From JANYLB01 sp963837715 (lineage in GTDB: Bacteria > Actinomycetota > Acidimicrobiia > IMCC26256 > JANYLB01), in assembly GCA_963837715.1 (NCBI GenBank), contig CAWIOF010000002.1, positions 1,674,001 through 1,738,000 on the forward strand: a stretch of 64,000 nt of DNA, given 5' to 3'. Under the pieces are notes generated by a model. The model was not told where the DNA came from and did not search any database. It was given only the letters and a program-made list of their open reading frames with translations. The number at the start of each line of letters is the position of its first letter. Within the stretch, counting starts at the first letter, position 1. Shown one piece after another: positions 18,893 to 27,226 of the stretch. A program made the translations under genes and the position numbers.

Positions 18893-19609
18893 TCAGGCGT
18901 CGTGGGGCTCGAGTTCGGCGAGGCGACGTTCCATCTCGTCGAGACTCAACCGCGAAGCCTCAACCTGAGGTTGAGGTTGAGGTTCGACCGGGTGCCTCGG
19001 CGAAACCCGGACCACCCGTCGGCGGGGTCGGCGGGAGCGCACGAAGACGAGCACGGCCACACCCAGCCCGCCGGCGAAGAGCAGACCTGCGAGCACCATG
19101 CGCCCGACCGACTGCGACTCCGATGCCGAGCCGGCTGCGCCCGACGTTTCCCCGCGGGAGGCCTGTTCGAGGGCGGCGGCGGCATCGCGCCGCGCGTCGA
19201 CCAACGCGGCGCGTCTCTTCGCGACCGCATCCAGGTCGAACGCAACCTGTTGGGCCGTGGCGACCTGCCGTTCCAGCACCGACGCGGCCGGATCACCCGA
19301 TGCGACGGCCCGGTCGCGCCGGTCCTGCAACACATCGAGTCGGCTCCTGGCTTCGACCACCGCCGCGGTGGGATCCGCGACACCGGTGTCGGTCTCGTGG
19401 ACCGCGACGGCATCCCTGGCCCGGTCGAACCGCTCGGACGCCCGCTCGACGCCAGTCGACGTCGATGTGGAGCGAGCGCTCGTGTCGGATCCGGACGGCA
19501 CGAGGAGCACGGCCACACCGATCAGTACGAGCAGCACGGCGAACCCGACCCCGCGCGCCAACGCAACGCCCCGGGAGTTGCGCTCCTGCATCCGTGCCCT
19601 GCGATCCAT
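18893..19609 (-). CDS. Two-helix membrane protein with extracytoplasmic coiled coil
   Basis: No named family recognised. 238 residues: transmembrane helix GVGFAVLLVLIGVAVLLV near residue 20, a long charged heptad region (ASERFDRARDAVAV through LVDARRDAAAALEQ) that should form a coiled coil, a second helix MVLAGLLFAGGLGVAVLVF, and an Arg-rich cytoplasmic tail with PQPQPQ. The tail is encoded by a short CAACCT tandem repeat at about 18958-18983. It is convergent with the sortase gene. Confidence 0.55.
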   Translation of the reverse strand: MDRRARMQERNSRGVALARGVGFAVLLVLIGVAVLLVPSGSDTSARSTSTSTGVERASERFDRARDAVAVHETDTGVADPTAAVVEARSRLDVLQDRRDRAVASGDPAASVLERQVATAQQVAFDLDAVAKRRAALVDARRDAAAALEQASRGETSGAAGSASESQSVGRMVLAGLLFAGGLGVAVLVFVRSRRPRRRVVRVSPRHPVEPQPQPQVEASRLSLDEMERRLAELEPHDA

Positions 19610-19701
19610 CGTCCCGAGTGTGCCCACCACGCCCCTTCCCCACACCGAGTCCGGTGCCGGGGTGCGGGCTGGATCACCGGTTCATCGGACCTCCGGGTCG
19701 G

Positions 19702-20807
19702 TCAGGCCCCGATGGCGCCCACCGGGACGACCTCGGTCGTGGGCCGCTCGGGCGTGGCCGACGGGTAGAACCACCGGAACCAGAGCATCCCTTCGGGATG
19801 ACCCTGGGTGGCCACCCAGTTCGGGTGTCCGGGATCCTGGGCCGAGACGACGATGGTCCACGACCCGTCGTCCTCGTAGCCGACCTGGCCACCGTTGATC
19901 GTCACCTGGTCGTAGTCGGAGTTGTAGGTGTGCAGGAACCGGTTCCAGAGACACAGGTTCCAGAACGCGCACTCGGGTGACCGGCCCCGGATCACCAGGG
20001 CTTCGTCGTCGGCCAGCGCGTACGCGCCCATCGCGTACGAGGCGTCGCCCGCCGCCCAGCCGAACGTCTCCTTCGGCACCGGATACGGCTCCTGCACCAC
20101 GTTGGGTTCGCCCAACGTCAGCGGCGTGATCTTCGACTGGTCCTCGATCCACGTCTTCACCGCCCGGAACCGCTTGGCGAGATCGGCATCGGTGAGGACC
20201 GGTTCGTCGGCACCGTCGAGGCACTCGATCGACCACTCCATCCGTCGACCGTTGTCCGGGTCGAGCAGGTAGTCGCGCGTGATCGCCGCCACCGCGTCGG
20301 GCTCGAGCCTGAGGTCGGCGTCGGGTCCGGGGCCCATCGTGAACTCGGTGACGCGATCGCCGCCTTCGACGAGCGCAGCGCGGGGTCGTCGCGGTCGTTG
20401 AAGCTGCCGACGATGCGCTCGGAGTAGCGCCCGTCGTCGGGACCGCCGTACACGGTGAGCGACCAGTAGACCGCGTCGCCCATGCGACCCTTCACCCGGT
20501 ACGTGCGCCGCGGGTCGACCGGCGCGAACTGGTAGAACGCGTCGGCGTTGTCGCCGCCCCACTTCTTGTACGGCCCGACGATGTCGATGAACCGGGGCCG
20601 CTGCGTGTCGCCCCAGAGGTACACGTCGGTCCCGACGTTGAGGATCGAGAAGATCCACTTGTAGGCCTCGAGCACCGACGTCTCGTCGGGCAGCGCCGGA
20701 TCCCCCGACGAGAACCGCTCGTGCAGCGAGCCGATCAGGTCGAGCAGGTCGCGCACCGCGGCCCCGCTCTCCGGTCCGAACGACGGCGTAGCTTCTGCGG
20801 AGGTCAC
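19702..20807 (-). CDS. DUF1254/DUF1214-type protein (one frame break)
   Basis: About 368 residues. The C-terminal half shows DUF1214 hallmarks: WAAGDASYAMGAYALADDEALVIRGRSPECAFWNLCLWN and ending HPEGMLWFRWFYPSATPERP. The N-terminal half includes YLWGDTQRPRFIDIVGPYKKWGGDNADAFY. The frame breaks at gggg 20382-20385; here one base appears to be missing rather than added, because adding one restores DDPRAALVEGGDRVTEF. Function of the family is not established. Divergent from the sulfotransferase gene with a 23-nt gap. Confidence 0.7.
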
Positions 20808-20830
20808 GGCATCAACCTAGGGGGAGACGC

Positions 20831-22108
20831 GTGGGCGACGCACGAGCACCTCAGATCCGACCGGCACCAGTGCGCATCGACGACTACTCGCACCCGCTCT
20901 TCAGCGACGAGATCGCGGCGATCCGGGAATCGATCGCGCCGATCGCGGCCGAGCTCCGGCTCGAGACCGAGCCGATGATGGAGCAGGCTGTCGCCGAATC
21001 GGGCCTCGACGACTTCGGCGATCCCGGCTTCGTGGAGCGGCTCGACGTCTGGACCACCGCGATGCGCGAGGAAGCGCGGTTCGCGCCGTTCGGCGTGTTG
21101 AGCAACCACACCTTCGGCGTGCAGCTGTTGAAGAACCGCCTCCTCGTGACCGACCTGCTCGCGCGCCACCCCGAGATCCACGACATCCCGATCGAGCGGC
21201 CGATCATCATCGCCGGCCTGCCCCGCACCGGCACCACCCACCTGCACAACCTCCTCTCGGCCGACCCGAACCTGCGCTCGCTCCCCTACTGGGAGAGCCT
21301 CGAACCGGTGCTGCCCGCGAGCGAGCAACCCGCACCCGGCGAGGTCGACCCCCGGTACGCGCGCACCGAGGTCGCGCTCGACTTCCTGAACGACACGATG
21401 CCGCTCTTCAAGCGGATGCACGAGATGACCGTCGACCACGTACACGAAGAGATCCAGCTCCTCGCGATCGACTTCTCTTCGATGCTGATGGAGACCGTCG
21501 GGCTCATCCCCTCCTGGCGCGACTACTACCTCACGCACGACCAGACCCCGCACTACGAGTACCTGAAGACGCTCCTCCAGGTGCTCACGTTCCTGCGCGG
21601 CGGGGAACGGTGGGTGCTGAAGTCACCCCAGCACACCGAGCAGCTGCGCGCGCTCTCGGCCGTCTTCCCCGACGCGACGTTCGTGCTCACCCACCGGGAC
21701 CCGGTCAGCGTCACCGCGTCGATGATGACGATGATCACCTACAGCTCCCGCATGAACGTCGAGTCACCCGACCCACTCGAGTTCGGGACCTACTGGTCGG
21801 CACGCATCGAAGACCTGCTCATGGGCTGCGTCCGCGATCGAGACGTCCTGCCCGACGCGCAGACCGTCGACGTCTGTTTCCACGACTTCATGGCCGACGA
21901 CATCGCCACCGTCGAACGCATCTACGCCGTCGCCGACCAGTCCTTCACCGACGACACCCGCGCCGCGATGGACACATTCATGACCGCCCATCCCCGCGGC
22001 CGTCACGGCACCATCATCTACGACCTCACCGACTTCGGCCTCGACCCAGCCGAACGCCGCACCGCCCTCCAGCCCTACGTCGACCGCTTCGGAGTCCGCG
22101 AGGAATGA
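20831..22108 (+). CDS. Sulfotransferase family protein
   Basis: 425 residues. The PAPS 5'-phosphosulfate loop is PIIIAGLPRTGTTHLHNLL (about residue 128) and the 3'-phosphate region is FVLTHRDPVSVTASMMTM (about 287), both matching the sulfotransferase family; WVLKSPQHTEQL precedes it. Transfers sulfate from PAPS to an unknown acceptor. This is the last ordinary gene before the cassette block. Confidence 0.85.
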   Translation: MGDARAPQIRPAPVRIDDYSHPLFSDEIAAIRESIAPIAAELRLETEPMMEQAVAESGLDDFGDPGFVERLDVWTTAMREEARFAPFGVLSNHTFGVQLLKNRLLVTDLLARHPEIHDIPIERPIIIAGLPRTGTTHLHNLLSADPNLRSLPYWESLEPVLPASEQPAPGEVDPRYARTEVALDFLNDTMPLFKRMHEMTVDHVHEEIQLLAIDFSSMLMETVGLIPSWRDYYLTHDQTPHYEYLKTLLQVLTFLRGGERWVLKSPQHTEQLRALSAVFPDATFVLTHRDPVSVTASMMTMITYSSRMNVESPDPLEFGTYWSARIEDLLMGCVRDRDVLPDAQTVDVCFHDFMADDIATVERIYAVADQSFTDDTRAAMDTFMTAHPRGRHGTIIYDLTDFGLDPAERRTALQPYVDRFGVREE

Positions 22109-22129
22109 CTGCCGTTCTCCTCTGCTCCG

Positions 22130-22205
22130 AACCGTGAAGCCGAAGGGGTCGAGCCAGAACGTGGCGAAGTAGGTCGGCGCACTCTGCGGTTCTTCCGCCT
22201 ACTTC
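22130..22205. repeat. Hairpin at left edge of cassette block (possible reversed site)
   Basis: GAAGTAGG (22166-22173) pairs with CCTACTTC (22198-22205). The loop read on the minus strand, GAACCGCAGAGTGCGCC, resembles the array site core with about three bases missing. The left part also encodes, on the minus strand, the fragment YFATFWLDPFGF, which looks like the end of a VOC-fold protein, so a lost cassette is possible. Confidence 0.35.
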
Positions 22206-22450
22206 TTCTTGCGCTTCTTTCCCTTCAAGATCCTGCCCGCCTTGCGGTTGATGCGATCGAACTCGTCCTTCGTGAGATTTCCTCTCTCTCGTTCTCGTGC
22301 AGACCTACGGATCGCACTGATGGCGTGGCCGCGGTCGGGCATCGGATAGTTCCCTGTCTCCTTCCGCGCCTTCTTCGTACGCGCTCGCTCGGGGAGGCCG
22401 AAGGCCTTGGATGGGAGCTTCGCTCGATCCTTCGCGCTCAGTTTGCTCAT
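22199..22450 (-). CDS. Small basic hypothetical protein (cassette 1)
   Basis: 83 residues, very rich in Lys and Arg (ends GRILKGKKRKKK), with LPSKAFGLPERARTKKARKETGNYPMPDRGHA in the middle. This LPxKxFALP...YPxPD pattern is found in small DUF6582-like proteins of phage and actinobacteria, but no function is known. The stop lies in the arm of the hairpin at 22166-22205. First gene of the repeat-separated block, leftward. Confidence 0.65.
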   Translation of the reverse strand: MSKLSAKDRAKLPSKAFGLPERARTKKARKETGNYPMPDRGHAISAIRRSARERERGNLTKDEFDRINRKAGRILKGKKRKKK

Positions 22451-22454
22451 GCCT

Positions 22455-22506
22455 GCGCGTTACCCGGGATGCGCGCCGTGTAGTCCCGAGCTGCAGTTCT
22501 CGCGTC
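22455..22506 (+). repeat. Cassette-array site 1
   Basis: Right half CCGAGCTGCAGTTCTCGCG (22486-22504). On the left, GCGCG (22455) and CGGGA pair with CGCG and TCCCG of the right part. It lies between cassettes 1 and 2. Confidence 0.6.
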
Positions 22507-22636
22507 TCTGGCTTCGGCCGCGTACCGAAGAACTGGTGTGACTGAGGCCTGCGTGGTGGGTATGACCCCCACCAGCGCGGTGGGATGCGCCGACCGACTC
22601 GCGATGAGTTTCCGAGAGCGATGGAGTCTCGAGAAC

Positions 22637-23167
22637 ATGAAGACAACAAACCTTGGTGACGCCGACGGGCTACCCACGATCGAGTGGCCTCGAGTGGAGA
22701 CGCAGCTCACAGACCTCTTGACCCACGACGACCCGCGTTCGCCGAACCGCTCGACGTTCTGGCTGACGACCTTGAATGCCGACGGAAGCGCGCACGTGAC
22801 GAGCGTCGGCGCCGTCTGGCACGCAGGCTCATACTGGTTCCAGACCGGCGAACGCACCCGCAAGGCGAAGAACGTTGCACGCGATCCCCGCTGCACCATC
22901 AGTGTCGCCACGCTGGGGTTCGACGTGATGGTCGCAGGCGAAGCCCGGCGCGTGACCGAGCCGAGGATCGTGGCCGAGATTGCGGCGTTGTGGGCGAAGA
23001 GCGGATGGCCCGCGCAGCCCGACGAGGCGGGAACCGGCATCACTGCGCCGTTCAATGCGCCGACGCTCGGACCGCCGCCTTGGTTCGTCTACGAAGTCAA
23101 GCCACGCACCGCGACCGCCGTCGGAACCGCCGAAGACACGCCAGGTTCCACACGTTGGCAGTTCTGA
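22637..23167 (+). CDS. Pyridoxamine 5'-phosphate oxidase-fold protein (cassette 2)
   Basis: 176 residues. The split-barrel flavin/F420 pattern is present: FWLTTLNADGSAHVTSVGAVWHAGSYWFQTGERTRKAKNVARDPRCTISVA, matching general-stress/PNPOx-like proteins. Several in-frame starts exist upstream (22538, 22562); ATG 22637 is nearest the conserved region. The TGA stop lies inside the next array site (core 23155-23171), as expected for a compact cassette. Confidence 0.75.
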   Translation: MKTTNLGDADGLPTIEWPRVETQLTDLLTHDDPRSPNRSTFWLTTLNADGSAHVTSVGAVWHAGSYWFQTGERTRKAKNVARDPRCTISVATLGFDVMVAGEARRVTEPRIVAEIAALWAKSGWPAQPDEAGTGITAPFNAPTLGPPPWFVYEVKPRTATAVGTAEDTPGSTRWQF

Positions 23168-23172
23168 GAACT
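23131..23172 (+). repeat. Cassette-array site 2
   Basis: Core TTGGCAGTTCTGAGAAC at 23155-23171, with GCCA (23140-23143) pairing to TGGC and an AGTTCT-G-AGAACT palindrome. It overlaps the stop codon of cassette 2. Confidence 0.55.
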
Positions 23173-23180
23173 CGGACCCG

Positions 23181-23244
23181 ATCGCAGCCCTCTCCTTCGC
23201 CCACACCCGTCCGACGGAAACGGCAGTTTCGGTGCGCGAGATCC
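23181..23244 (+). repeat. Cassette-array site 3
   Basis: Core ACGGAAACGGCAGTTTCGG at 23214-23232, followed by TGCGCG, with a local GAAAC/GTTTC stem. No gene lies between sites 2 and 3, so this may be an empty or collapsed cassette. Confidence 0.6.
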
Positions 23245-23321
23245 GAAGTTCCCTACGGTCTCGTGCCTGCGGTCGTGTCGATGCTATGGGTGGGTGGCCC
23301 TGGTTCAGCGAGGAACCCGCG

Positions 23322-23789
23322 TCAGGGTGTCCAACGCCACCGGCTTGTGGCGATGAAGCCGTCGCGTCCGGCCCAGCCAGCACTGCGCCACGCGAGAAGA
23401 AGCTGGGGTCGGATGGAGATCAGCGGGCCGTAGGTGGCGACGACGTACGTCCATGTGTACTTCGTGTCGTAGGCAGCGATGAGCGCTGGGTCGACGGTTG
23501 GCGCTTCGACTTTGCCTTCGACGATGACGACATCGGTTCCGCTGTCGAGGTGGACGGTCATCGGGGTGCCGAGTCGAGCGGCTGCGAGCCTCGGGCTACC
23601 GATGCTGAGGTGCAGCATTTCGTCGGCCCAGACTCCCCACACCGGGCGCGGATGAGGATGTCGGGCGGCACCGGTCGACACCCAATACGTGCCTGCTTCG
23701 GTCAGCTGGGTGTCGACCCAGGCCCACTCGAGACCGGGGTGGGTGCTCGGGTTCCCGTACTGGATGAGGGTCTCTTCCACTCGGTGCAC
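23322..23789 (-). CDS. Pyridoxamine 5'-phosphate oxidase-fold protein (cassette 3)
   Basis: 155 residues. WVSTGAARHPHPRPVWGVWADEMLHLSIGSPRLAAARLGTPMTVHLDSGTDVVIVEGKVE shows the split-barrel pattern of flavin/F420-dependent PNPOx-like proteins. It is unrelated at close range to the cassette-2 protein. Leftward, opposite to cassette 2, although the sites on both sides have the same orientation. Confidence 0.7.
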   Translation of the reverse strand: MHRVEETLIQYGNPSTHPGLEWAWVDTQLTEAGTYWVSTGAARHPHPRPVWGVWADEMLHLSIGSPRLAAARLGTPMTVHLDSGTDVVIVEGKVEAPTVDPALIAAYDTKYTWTYVVATYGPLISIRPQLLLAWRSAGWAGRDGFIATSRWRWTP

Positions 23790-23809
23790 CCGCCAATTCT
23801 CGCACGCTC

Positions 23810-23864
23810 TCGCACGCTGGCCGGCTGCACTCGGGCCCTCACCGAGCGGCAGTTCTGAGCGCGT
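23810..23864 (+). repeat. Cassette-array site 4
   Basis: CTGC-A-CTCGG (23825-23834), loop GCCCTCA, then CCGAGCGGCAG (23842-23852) and TTCTGAGCGC. The two arms pair except for an unbalanced A versus CG, giving a bulged hairpin like integron attC arms. Confidence 0.75.
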
Positions 23865-23866
23865 CG

Positions 23867-24421
23867 CTAGTCCTGAAGAAGCCTCATCACCCGGATCACG
23901 AGGTCATCGACGGGAGTCAAGCTGTCGAGGACGACATCGACGTCACTGGGTTGGACCCACGAGTCGCGAGTGCGCGCGACCTGTTCCCACGTCAATTCGT
24001 GCCAGCCGGGAATTCCTCGCAAACGCCCCTCGATGCGTGACCTCACGACCTGCGCGTCCTGGCAGGTCGTGAGAGCGATGACGGTCCGCACGCTGCATTC
24101 TCGTCCAAGCGCGCGGACGGCCTGGATCTCACCTTCTCGAGCCAAGCCGTCGAGGACAACCGGCAAACCGCGACGAAGCTGAGCCCGACCGGCCTGCAAC
24201 ATCAGTGCCCATCCGACGGATCGGTACGTCGTTGCGTCGAGCGAGCGCAGCGTCGCCTGCACTGACTCGAACGGGGTCAACGCGGCCATGAACCAATCCC
24301 AGCTGAAGACCGGTGCTGCGAGAGCATCCGCCACCCGATCCGCGATGGTCGACTTGCCCGTCCCCTGAAGGCCCGTCACGAGCACGAGGGCCGGGGGTCG
24401 ACGCGTCTCGGCTGCTGTCAC
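23867..24421 (-). CDS. P-loop ATPase/kinase (cassette 4)
   Basis: 184 residues. Walker A is LVTGLQGTGKSTIADRVADAL near residue 14. The later VVLDGLAREGEIQAVRALGRECSVRTVIALTTC and RSRIEGRLRGIPGWHELTWEQVARTRDSW follow the order of small AAA/adenylate-kinase-like and gluconate-kinase-like phosphotransferases found in accessory DNA. Substrate unknown. The stop lies 3 nt after site 4 and the start touches the left arm of site 5, leaving almost no room for its own promoter. Confidence 0.75.
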   Translation of the reverse strand: MTAAETRRPPALVLVTGLQGTGKSTIADRVADALAAPVFSWDWFMAALTPFESVQATLRSLDATTYRSVGWALMLQAGRAQLRRGLPVVLDGLAREGEIQAVRALGRECSVRTVIALTTCQDAQVVRSRIEGRLRGIPGWHELTWEQVARTRDSWVQPSDVDVVLDSLTPVDDLVIRVMRLLQD

Positions 24422-24473
24422 ACACCCAGAATGCCCGACAGGGCGCGGCGCCGAGCGGCAGTTCTGTGCGCCG
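24421..24473 (+). repeat. Cassette-array site 5
   Basis: Core CCGAGCGGCAGTTCTGTGCG (24451-24470). Left arm CAGAATGCC (24427-24435) pairs with GGCAGTTCTG, leaving one G of the right arm unpaired. Confidence 0.8.
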
Positions 24474-24481
24474 GTCGATGG

Positions 24482-24670
24482 TTAGCGAAGGACGGCGACG
24501 AGGAGAGCCGCGACACCCGCCGCCGAGATCAGCATGCCGACCGCCCTCCAACCGTTGTCCGTCATCCCCGCGTATTCGCCGTCGGCTTTCCTGATCGCAG
24601 GATCGAGGCCGAAACGGAAGACGAGAGATCCCACGACGATCAACACCACACCGAGGACACCGATAGCCAC
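24482..24670 (-). CDS. Small two-helix membrane protein (cassette 5)
   Basis: 62 residues from a GTG at 24670. Two hydrophobic helices, IGVLGVVLIVVGSLVF and AVGMLISAAGVAALLVAVL, flank a polar hairpin GLDPAIRKADGEYAGM. No family name recognised. It nearly fills the interval between sites 5 and 6 (start 11 nt from site 6, stop 9 nt from site 5), which supports it as a real cassette gene. Confidence 0.55.
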   Translation of the reverse strand: MAIGVLGVVLIVVGSLVFRFGLDPAIRKADGEYAGMTDNGWRAVGMLISAAGVAALLVAVLR

Positions 24671-24680
24671 GCGACGAGTA

Positions 24681-24734
24681 TGCGCACCGAGCGGACGAGC
24701 GTCAACGCAGCCGATCGGCAGATCTGTGCGCACC
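24681..24734 (+). repeat. Cassette-array site 6
   Basis: Core CCGATCGGCAGATCTGTGCG (24711-24730). Outer arms TGCGCAC (24681-24687) and GTGCGCA (24726-24732) are perfect inverted repeats. Confidence 0.8.
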
Positions 24735-24743
24735 GTCCTCAGA

Positions 24744-25034
24744 TCAGGTGATGCCGTCCACGACGTACATGCGGGCCCGAGCAGCGCCCTCGCGGATCTT
24801 GCGGATCTCGGTGTACTCGGCGCTTCTGTACCAAGCAATCGCGGCTTCTCTGGATGGGAACTCCAACACGACGGTCCGACCAGCCGGTGGTTCGCCTTCC
24901 AGGGCCTCCGGTTCGCCGCCGCGTATGACGTACCTGCCTCCGGCCGCAAGAATGTTCTCGTAAACCTTCGCCCTGTACTCGGCGTAGCGGACAGGGTCGA
25001 GAACCTCGCCCTGATAGATCACGTATGCCGCCAT
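24744..25034 (-). CDS. DUF1330-family protein (cassette 6)
   Basis: 96 residues, the normal length of the DUF1330 ferredoxin-like alpha/beta barrel. AYVIYQGEVLDPVRYAEYRAKVYENILAAGGRYVIRGG and VLEFPSREAAIAWYRSAEYTEIRKIREGAA are diagnostic. Biochemical role unknown. Stop lies 10 nt after site 6. Confidence 0.85.
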   Translation of the reverse strand: MAAYVIYQGEVLDPVRYAEYRAKVYENILAAGGRYVIRGGEPEALEGEPPAGRTVVLEFPSREAAIAWYRSAEYTEIRKIREGAARARMYVVDGIT

Positions 25035-25088
25035 GTCGCCTCCGAGTAGATGCGTCGGCCGGGAACCCTCAGATCCAAAGCCGCTTCC

Positions 25089-25139
25089 GCGCGCAGAGAT
25101 CGCCCGATCGGCAGCGACGGAACGGCAGCTATGCGCGCC
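25089..25139 (+). repeat. Cassette-array site 7
   Basis: Core ACGGAACGGCAGCTATGCG (25117-25135). Outer arms CGCGCA (25090-25095) and TGCGCG (25132-25137) pair, followed inward by AG/CT and GCC/GGC with small bulges. Confidence 0.75.
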
Positions 25140-25170
25140 CTGGGCGGCAAGCTTTCGGAAGGCAGATGAC

Positions 25171-25464
25171 TCAGACCGAGACTTCGTTGTGGATCGGGAA
25201 GGTGATCTCCTCGGGCGGAGAGGGGGGTGCGTTCTCGACCGTGGCGAGCCCAGGCAAGAGCGTGCCGTCACGGAACGCTTCCCACGACGCCTTCGATTCC
25301 CAGATCGCAACGACCATGACGCCGCCATCGGTCGGGCCAGCCGCGTGGTACGTCTGGCCCGGCGGGAGCCCCTTGCCGCCCTCCGGATGCACTGCCTTCA
25401 CTGCGTTGTCGTATTGCTCGATCGTCGCGCCCTTGAAGTGGTGCGTGATGCCGAACTCGGCCAT
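25171..25464 (-). CDS. Small alpha+beta-barrel-like protein (cassette 7)
   Basis: 97 residues. MAEFGITHHFKGATIEQYDNAVKAVHP and YHAAGPTDGGVMVVAIWESKASWEAFRDGTLLPGL follow the pattern of small dimeric alpha/beta barrel proteins (antibiotic-biosynthesis monooxygenase or DUF6176-like). No catalytic residues can be assigned. Leftward. Confidence 0.65.
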   Translation of the reverse strand: MAEFGITHHFKGATIEQYDNAVKAVHPEGGKGLPPGQTYHAAGPTDGGVMVVAIWESKASWEAFRDGTLLPGLATVENAPPSPPEEITFPIHNEVSV

Positions 25465-25493
25465 GTGCAAAACCTCCGCTTGTTGGATGCCAA

Positions 25494-25690
25494 TCAAACG
25501 AACGTAACCCAAGCCACGTCGCGCCGACAGAGACCGTCGCATGGGAGACAGGTGAGCAACTCCGCGCGACCGTCCGGGTCCAGTCCAGAGGCGTCGGCGA
25601 CAATTCGGAGGCGGGCCGCTTGGTCGGCATGTCGCCAGCCGAGCCGGGCTTGGTCCAAGTCGTCGTCGATCCGTACGCAGATCGGTGCGC
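25494..25690 (-). pseudogene. Possible aminoglycoside-phosphotransferase-like C-terminal remnant
   Basis: The leftward frame contains RIDDDLDQARLGWRHADQAARLRIVADASGLDPDGRAELL, which resembles the last helices of APH-fold phosphotransferases, but there is no upstream kinase core. It lies between cassette gene 7 and the hairpin at 25697-25753. Probably a truncated cassette. Confidence 0.3.
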
Positions 25691-25758
25691 GTGATCCGAA
25701 GTGCCGAACGGTCGGGTGCTTGCGATCGCGAGCATTCCCTATCGGCACTTCGGGTGCG
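25684..25758 (+). repeat. Cassette-array site 8 (divergent hairpin)
   Basis: CCGAAGTGCCGA (25697-25708) and TCGGCACTTCGG (25742-25753) are perfect 12-bp inverted repeats, and TGCGC follows at once (25755-25759), as in the other sites. The core differs (CACTTCGGG instead of CAGTTCTG), so this is a diverged member. Confidence 0.55.
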
Positions 25759-25952
25759 CTCCGCGCCGCCTCAACCAGACCTGGGAGGTTCGCAGCCACC
25801 GCTGGGGGCCGGGGTTGCAATAGTTGTCCTCGCCCGATGGGACAGTGAGGTTGCCCGCCCTACGGTCATGCCCTGCAGCTCGCTGCGCGCCAGCGGTAGC
25901 CTCCCCACATCAGCGCGGTCTGCGCCTTCCGCAAGGCCGGGGAGGGGGAACG

Positions 25953-26579
25953 GTGCCTGAGGACTATCACGATGGACAGCGCGAGTTTCAGGATCGCTTC
26001 GACACCCGACGGCTCGCTGATCGTCTCGCGGAGGCCACCACCGATCGGATCAGCCCGGAGCATCGGGCATTCATCGAGGCACGAGAGATGTTCTTCCTCG
26101 CGACAGCCGATGAAGTGGGTCGGCCAGAGTGCTCCTACAAGGGCGGAGAGCCGGGATTCGTGAGAGTCCTCGACGAGCGGTCGCTGGCCTTCCCGAGCTA
26201 CGACGGCAACGGCATGTACCTCAGTTGTGGAAACCTCAGCGTCAACCCCAGCATCGGGATTCTGTTCATCGACTTCGAGGTAGGCACGCGCCTTCGGCTC
26301 AACGGAGACGCCTCGATCGATCCGCATGATCCGCTCGTGGGGGACTATCCACGAGCACAGTTCGTGGTGCGCGTCCAAGCGCGGGAAGTGTTCGCCAACT
26401 GTCGCCGGTATGTGCACCGCTACACGTTGGCGGAGCGGTCGGCGTTCGTTCCCTCCGGAGCGGAGATACCTCCGGTTCCGGACTGGAAGCGTGACCCATG
26501 GTTCGAAGGCACGCTGGCAGCCTCCGACCCCGCGCTCGACCCTGACAACGCGAGTGCACCGTCGGTCCCCCGTTTCTGA
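25953..26579 (+). CDS. Pyridoxamine 5'-phosphate oxidase-fold protein, MSMEG-type (cassette 8)
   Basis: 208 residues from GTG 25953, which has a strong GGGGAGGGGG purine run just upstream. RAFIEAREMFFLATADEVGRPECSYKGGEPGFVRVLDERSLAFPSYDGNGMYLSCGN and VNPSIGILFIDFEVGTRLRLNGDA define the PNPOx-like split barrel. It is the third protein of this fold in the block, each distantly related. Rightward. The 3' end is 129 nt before site 9. Confidence 0.8.
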   Translation: MPEDYHDGQREFQDRFDTRRLADRLAEATTDRISPEHRAFIEAREMFFLATADEVGRPECSYKGGEPGFVRVLDERSLAFPSYDGNGMYLSCGNLSVNPSIGILFIDFEVGTRLRLNGDASIDPHDPLVGDYPRAQFVVRVQAREVFANCRRYVHRYTLAERSAFVPSGAEIPPVPDWKRDPWFEGTLAASDPALDPDNASAPSVPRF

Positions 26580-26707
26580 TCCACTCGACTATCCCCGCTC
26601 GATCCGTCAGCGCACGGTGCAGCCGGCGGTCATCCTCGATCACCGTCCCCGAATGCCGGGTCGGAGGCGCGCCTTCAGCCCATGAGGGAACCTGTGCTTG
26701 CTGTGGG

Positions 26708-26764
26708 AGCGCACGCGTAATACCCGATCAGAGCGTGCGACGGAACGGCAGCTCCGTGCCGGGC
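26708..26764 (+). repeat. Cassette-array site 9
   Basis: Core ACGGAACGGCAGCTCCGTGC (26740-26759). GCACG (26711-26715) pairs with CGTGC (26755-26759). Confidence 0.7.
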
Positions 26765-26812
26765 AGTGATGGAGGCTTCGCACTTCCACGTCGTTGACCC
26801 GAGGGGACCGAT

Positions 26813-27097
26813 CTACGTCGCGACCGGCTCCAGAATCATCGTCTCCGGCGTCCCGGCGAGCCCAGGTGAGTTCTCCGGGACCTTCCAGACCTGGTCCATG
26901 AGAAAGCTCAGGAAACCGGCCGCTTCCGCCGCGGTGTCGAAATCGAGGTCAATCACCACATAGTTCGGATCGTTGACTGGCTGCTGCACGCGCTCAGCAC
27001 GGACTCCTGCGGCGCTCCGGGCCTCGGCGAAGTGATTGAACGCAGTGATCCAGGTCGGTAGATCGGTGATCGGGTGCTCGATGTGCAGCGTTCGCAT
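26813..27097 (-). CDS. Small hypothetical protein (cassette 9)
   Basis: 94 residues: MRTLHIEHPITDLPTWITAFNHFAEARSAAGVRAERV, then NYVVIDLDFDTAAEAAGFLSFLMDQVW. The alternating strand-helix pattern suggests a ferredoxin-like dimeric barrel, as in stress-responsive A/B-barrel proteins. No family is firmly recognised. Leftward. Confidence 0.65.
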   Translation of the reverse strand: MRTLHIEHPITDLPTWITAFNHFAEARSAAGVRAERVQQPVNDPNYVVIDLDFDTAAEAAGFLSFLMDQVWKVPENSPGLAGTPETMILEPVAT

Positions 27098-27130
27098 CGC
27101 TCGCTCCTCTACGAATCCTCTTGGAGACGG

Positions 27131-27190
27131 CCTTGCCAAGCCCATCATGCCCCGCGGCGCAGACGCACCGAGCGGCAGATCTGTACGCCG
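27131..27190 (+). repeat. Cassette-array site 10
   Basis: Core CACCGAGCGGCAGATCTGTA (27166-27185). The left side has ATCATGCCCCG, which pairs imperfectly with CGAGCGGCAGAT. Confidence 0.7.
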
Positions 27191-27226
27191 ATGACCAACG
27201 AAGCCGTTGGACTAACGAGCGGCACA

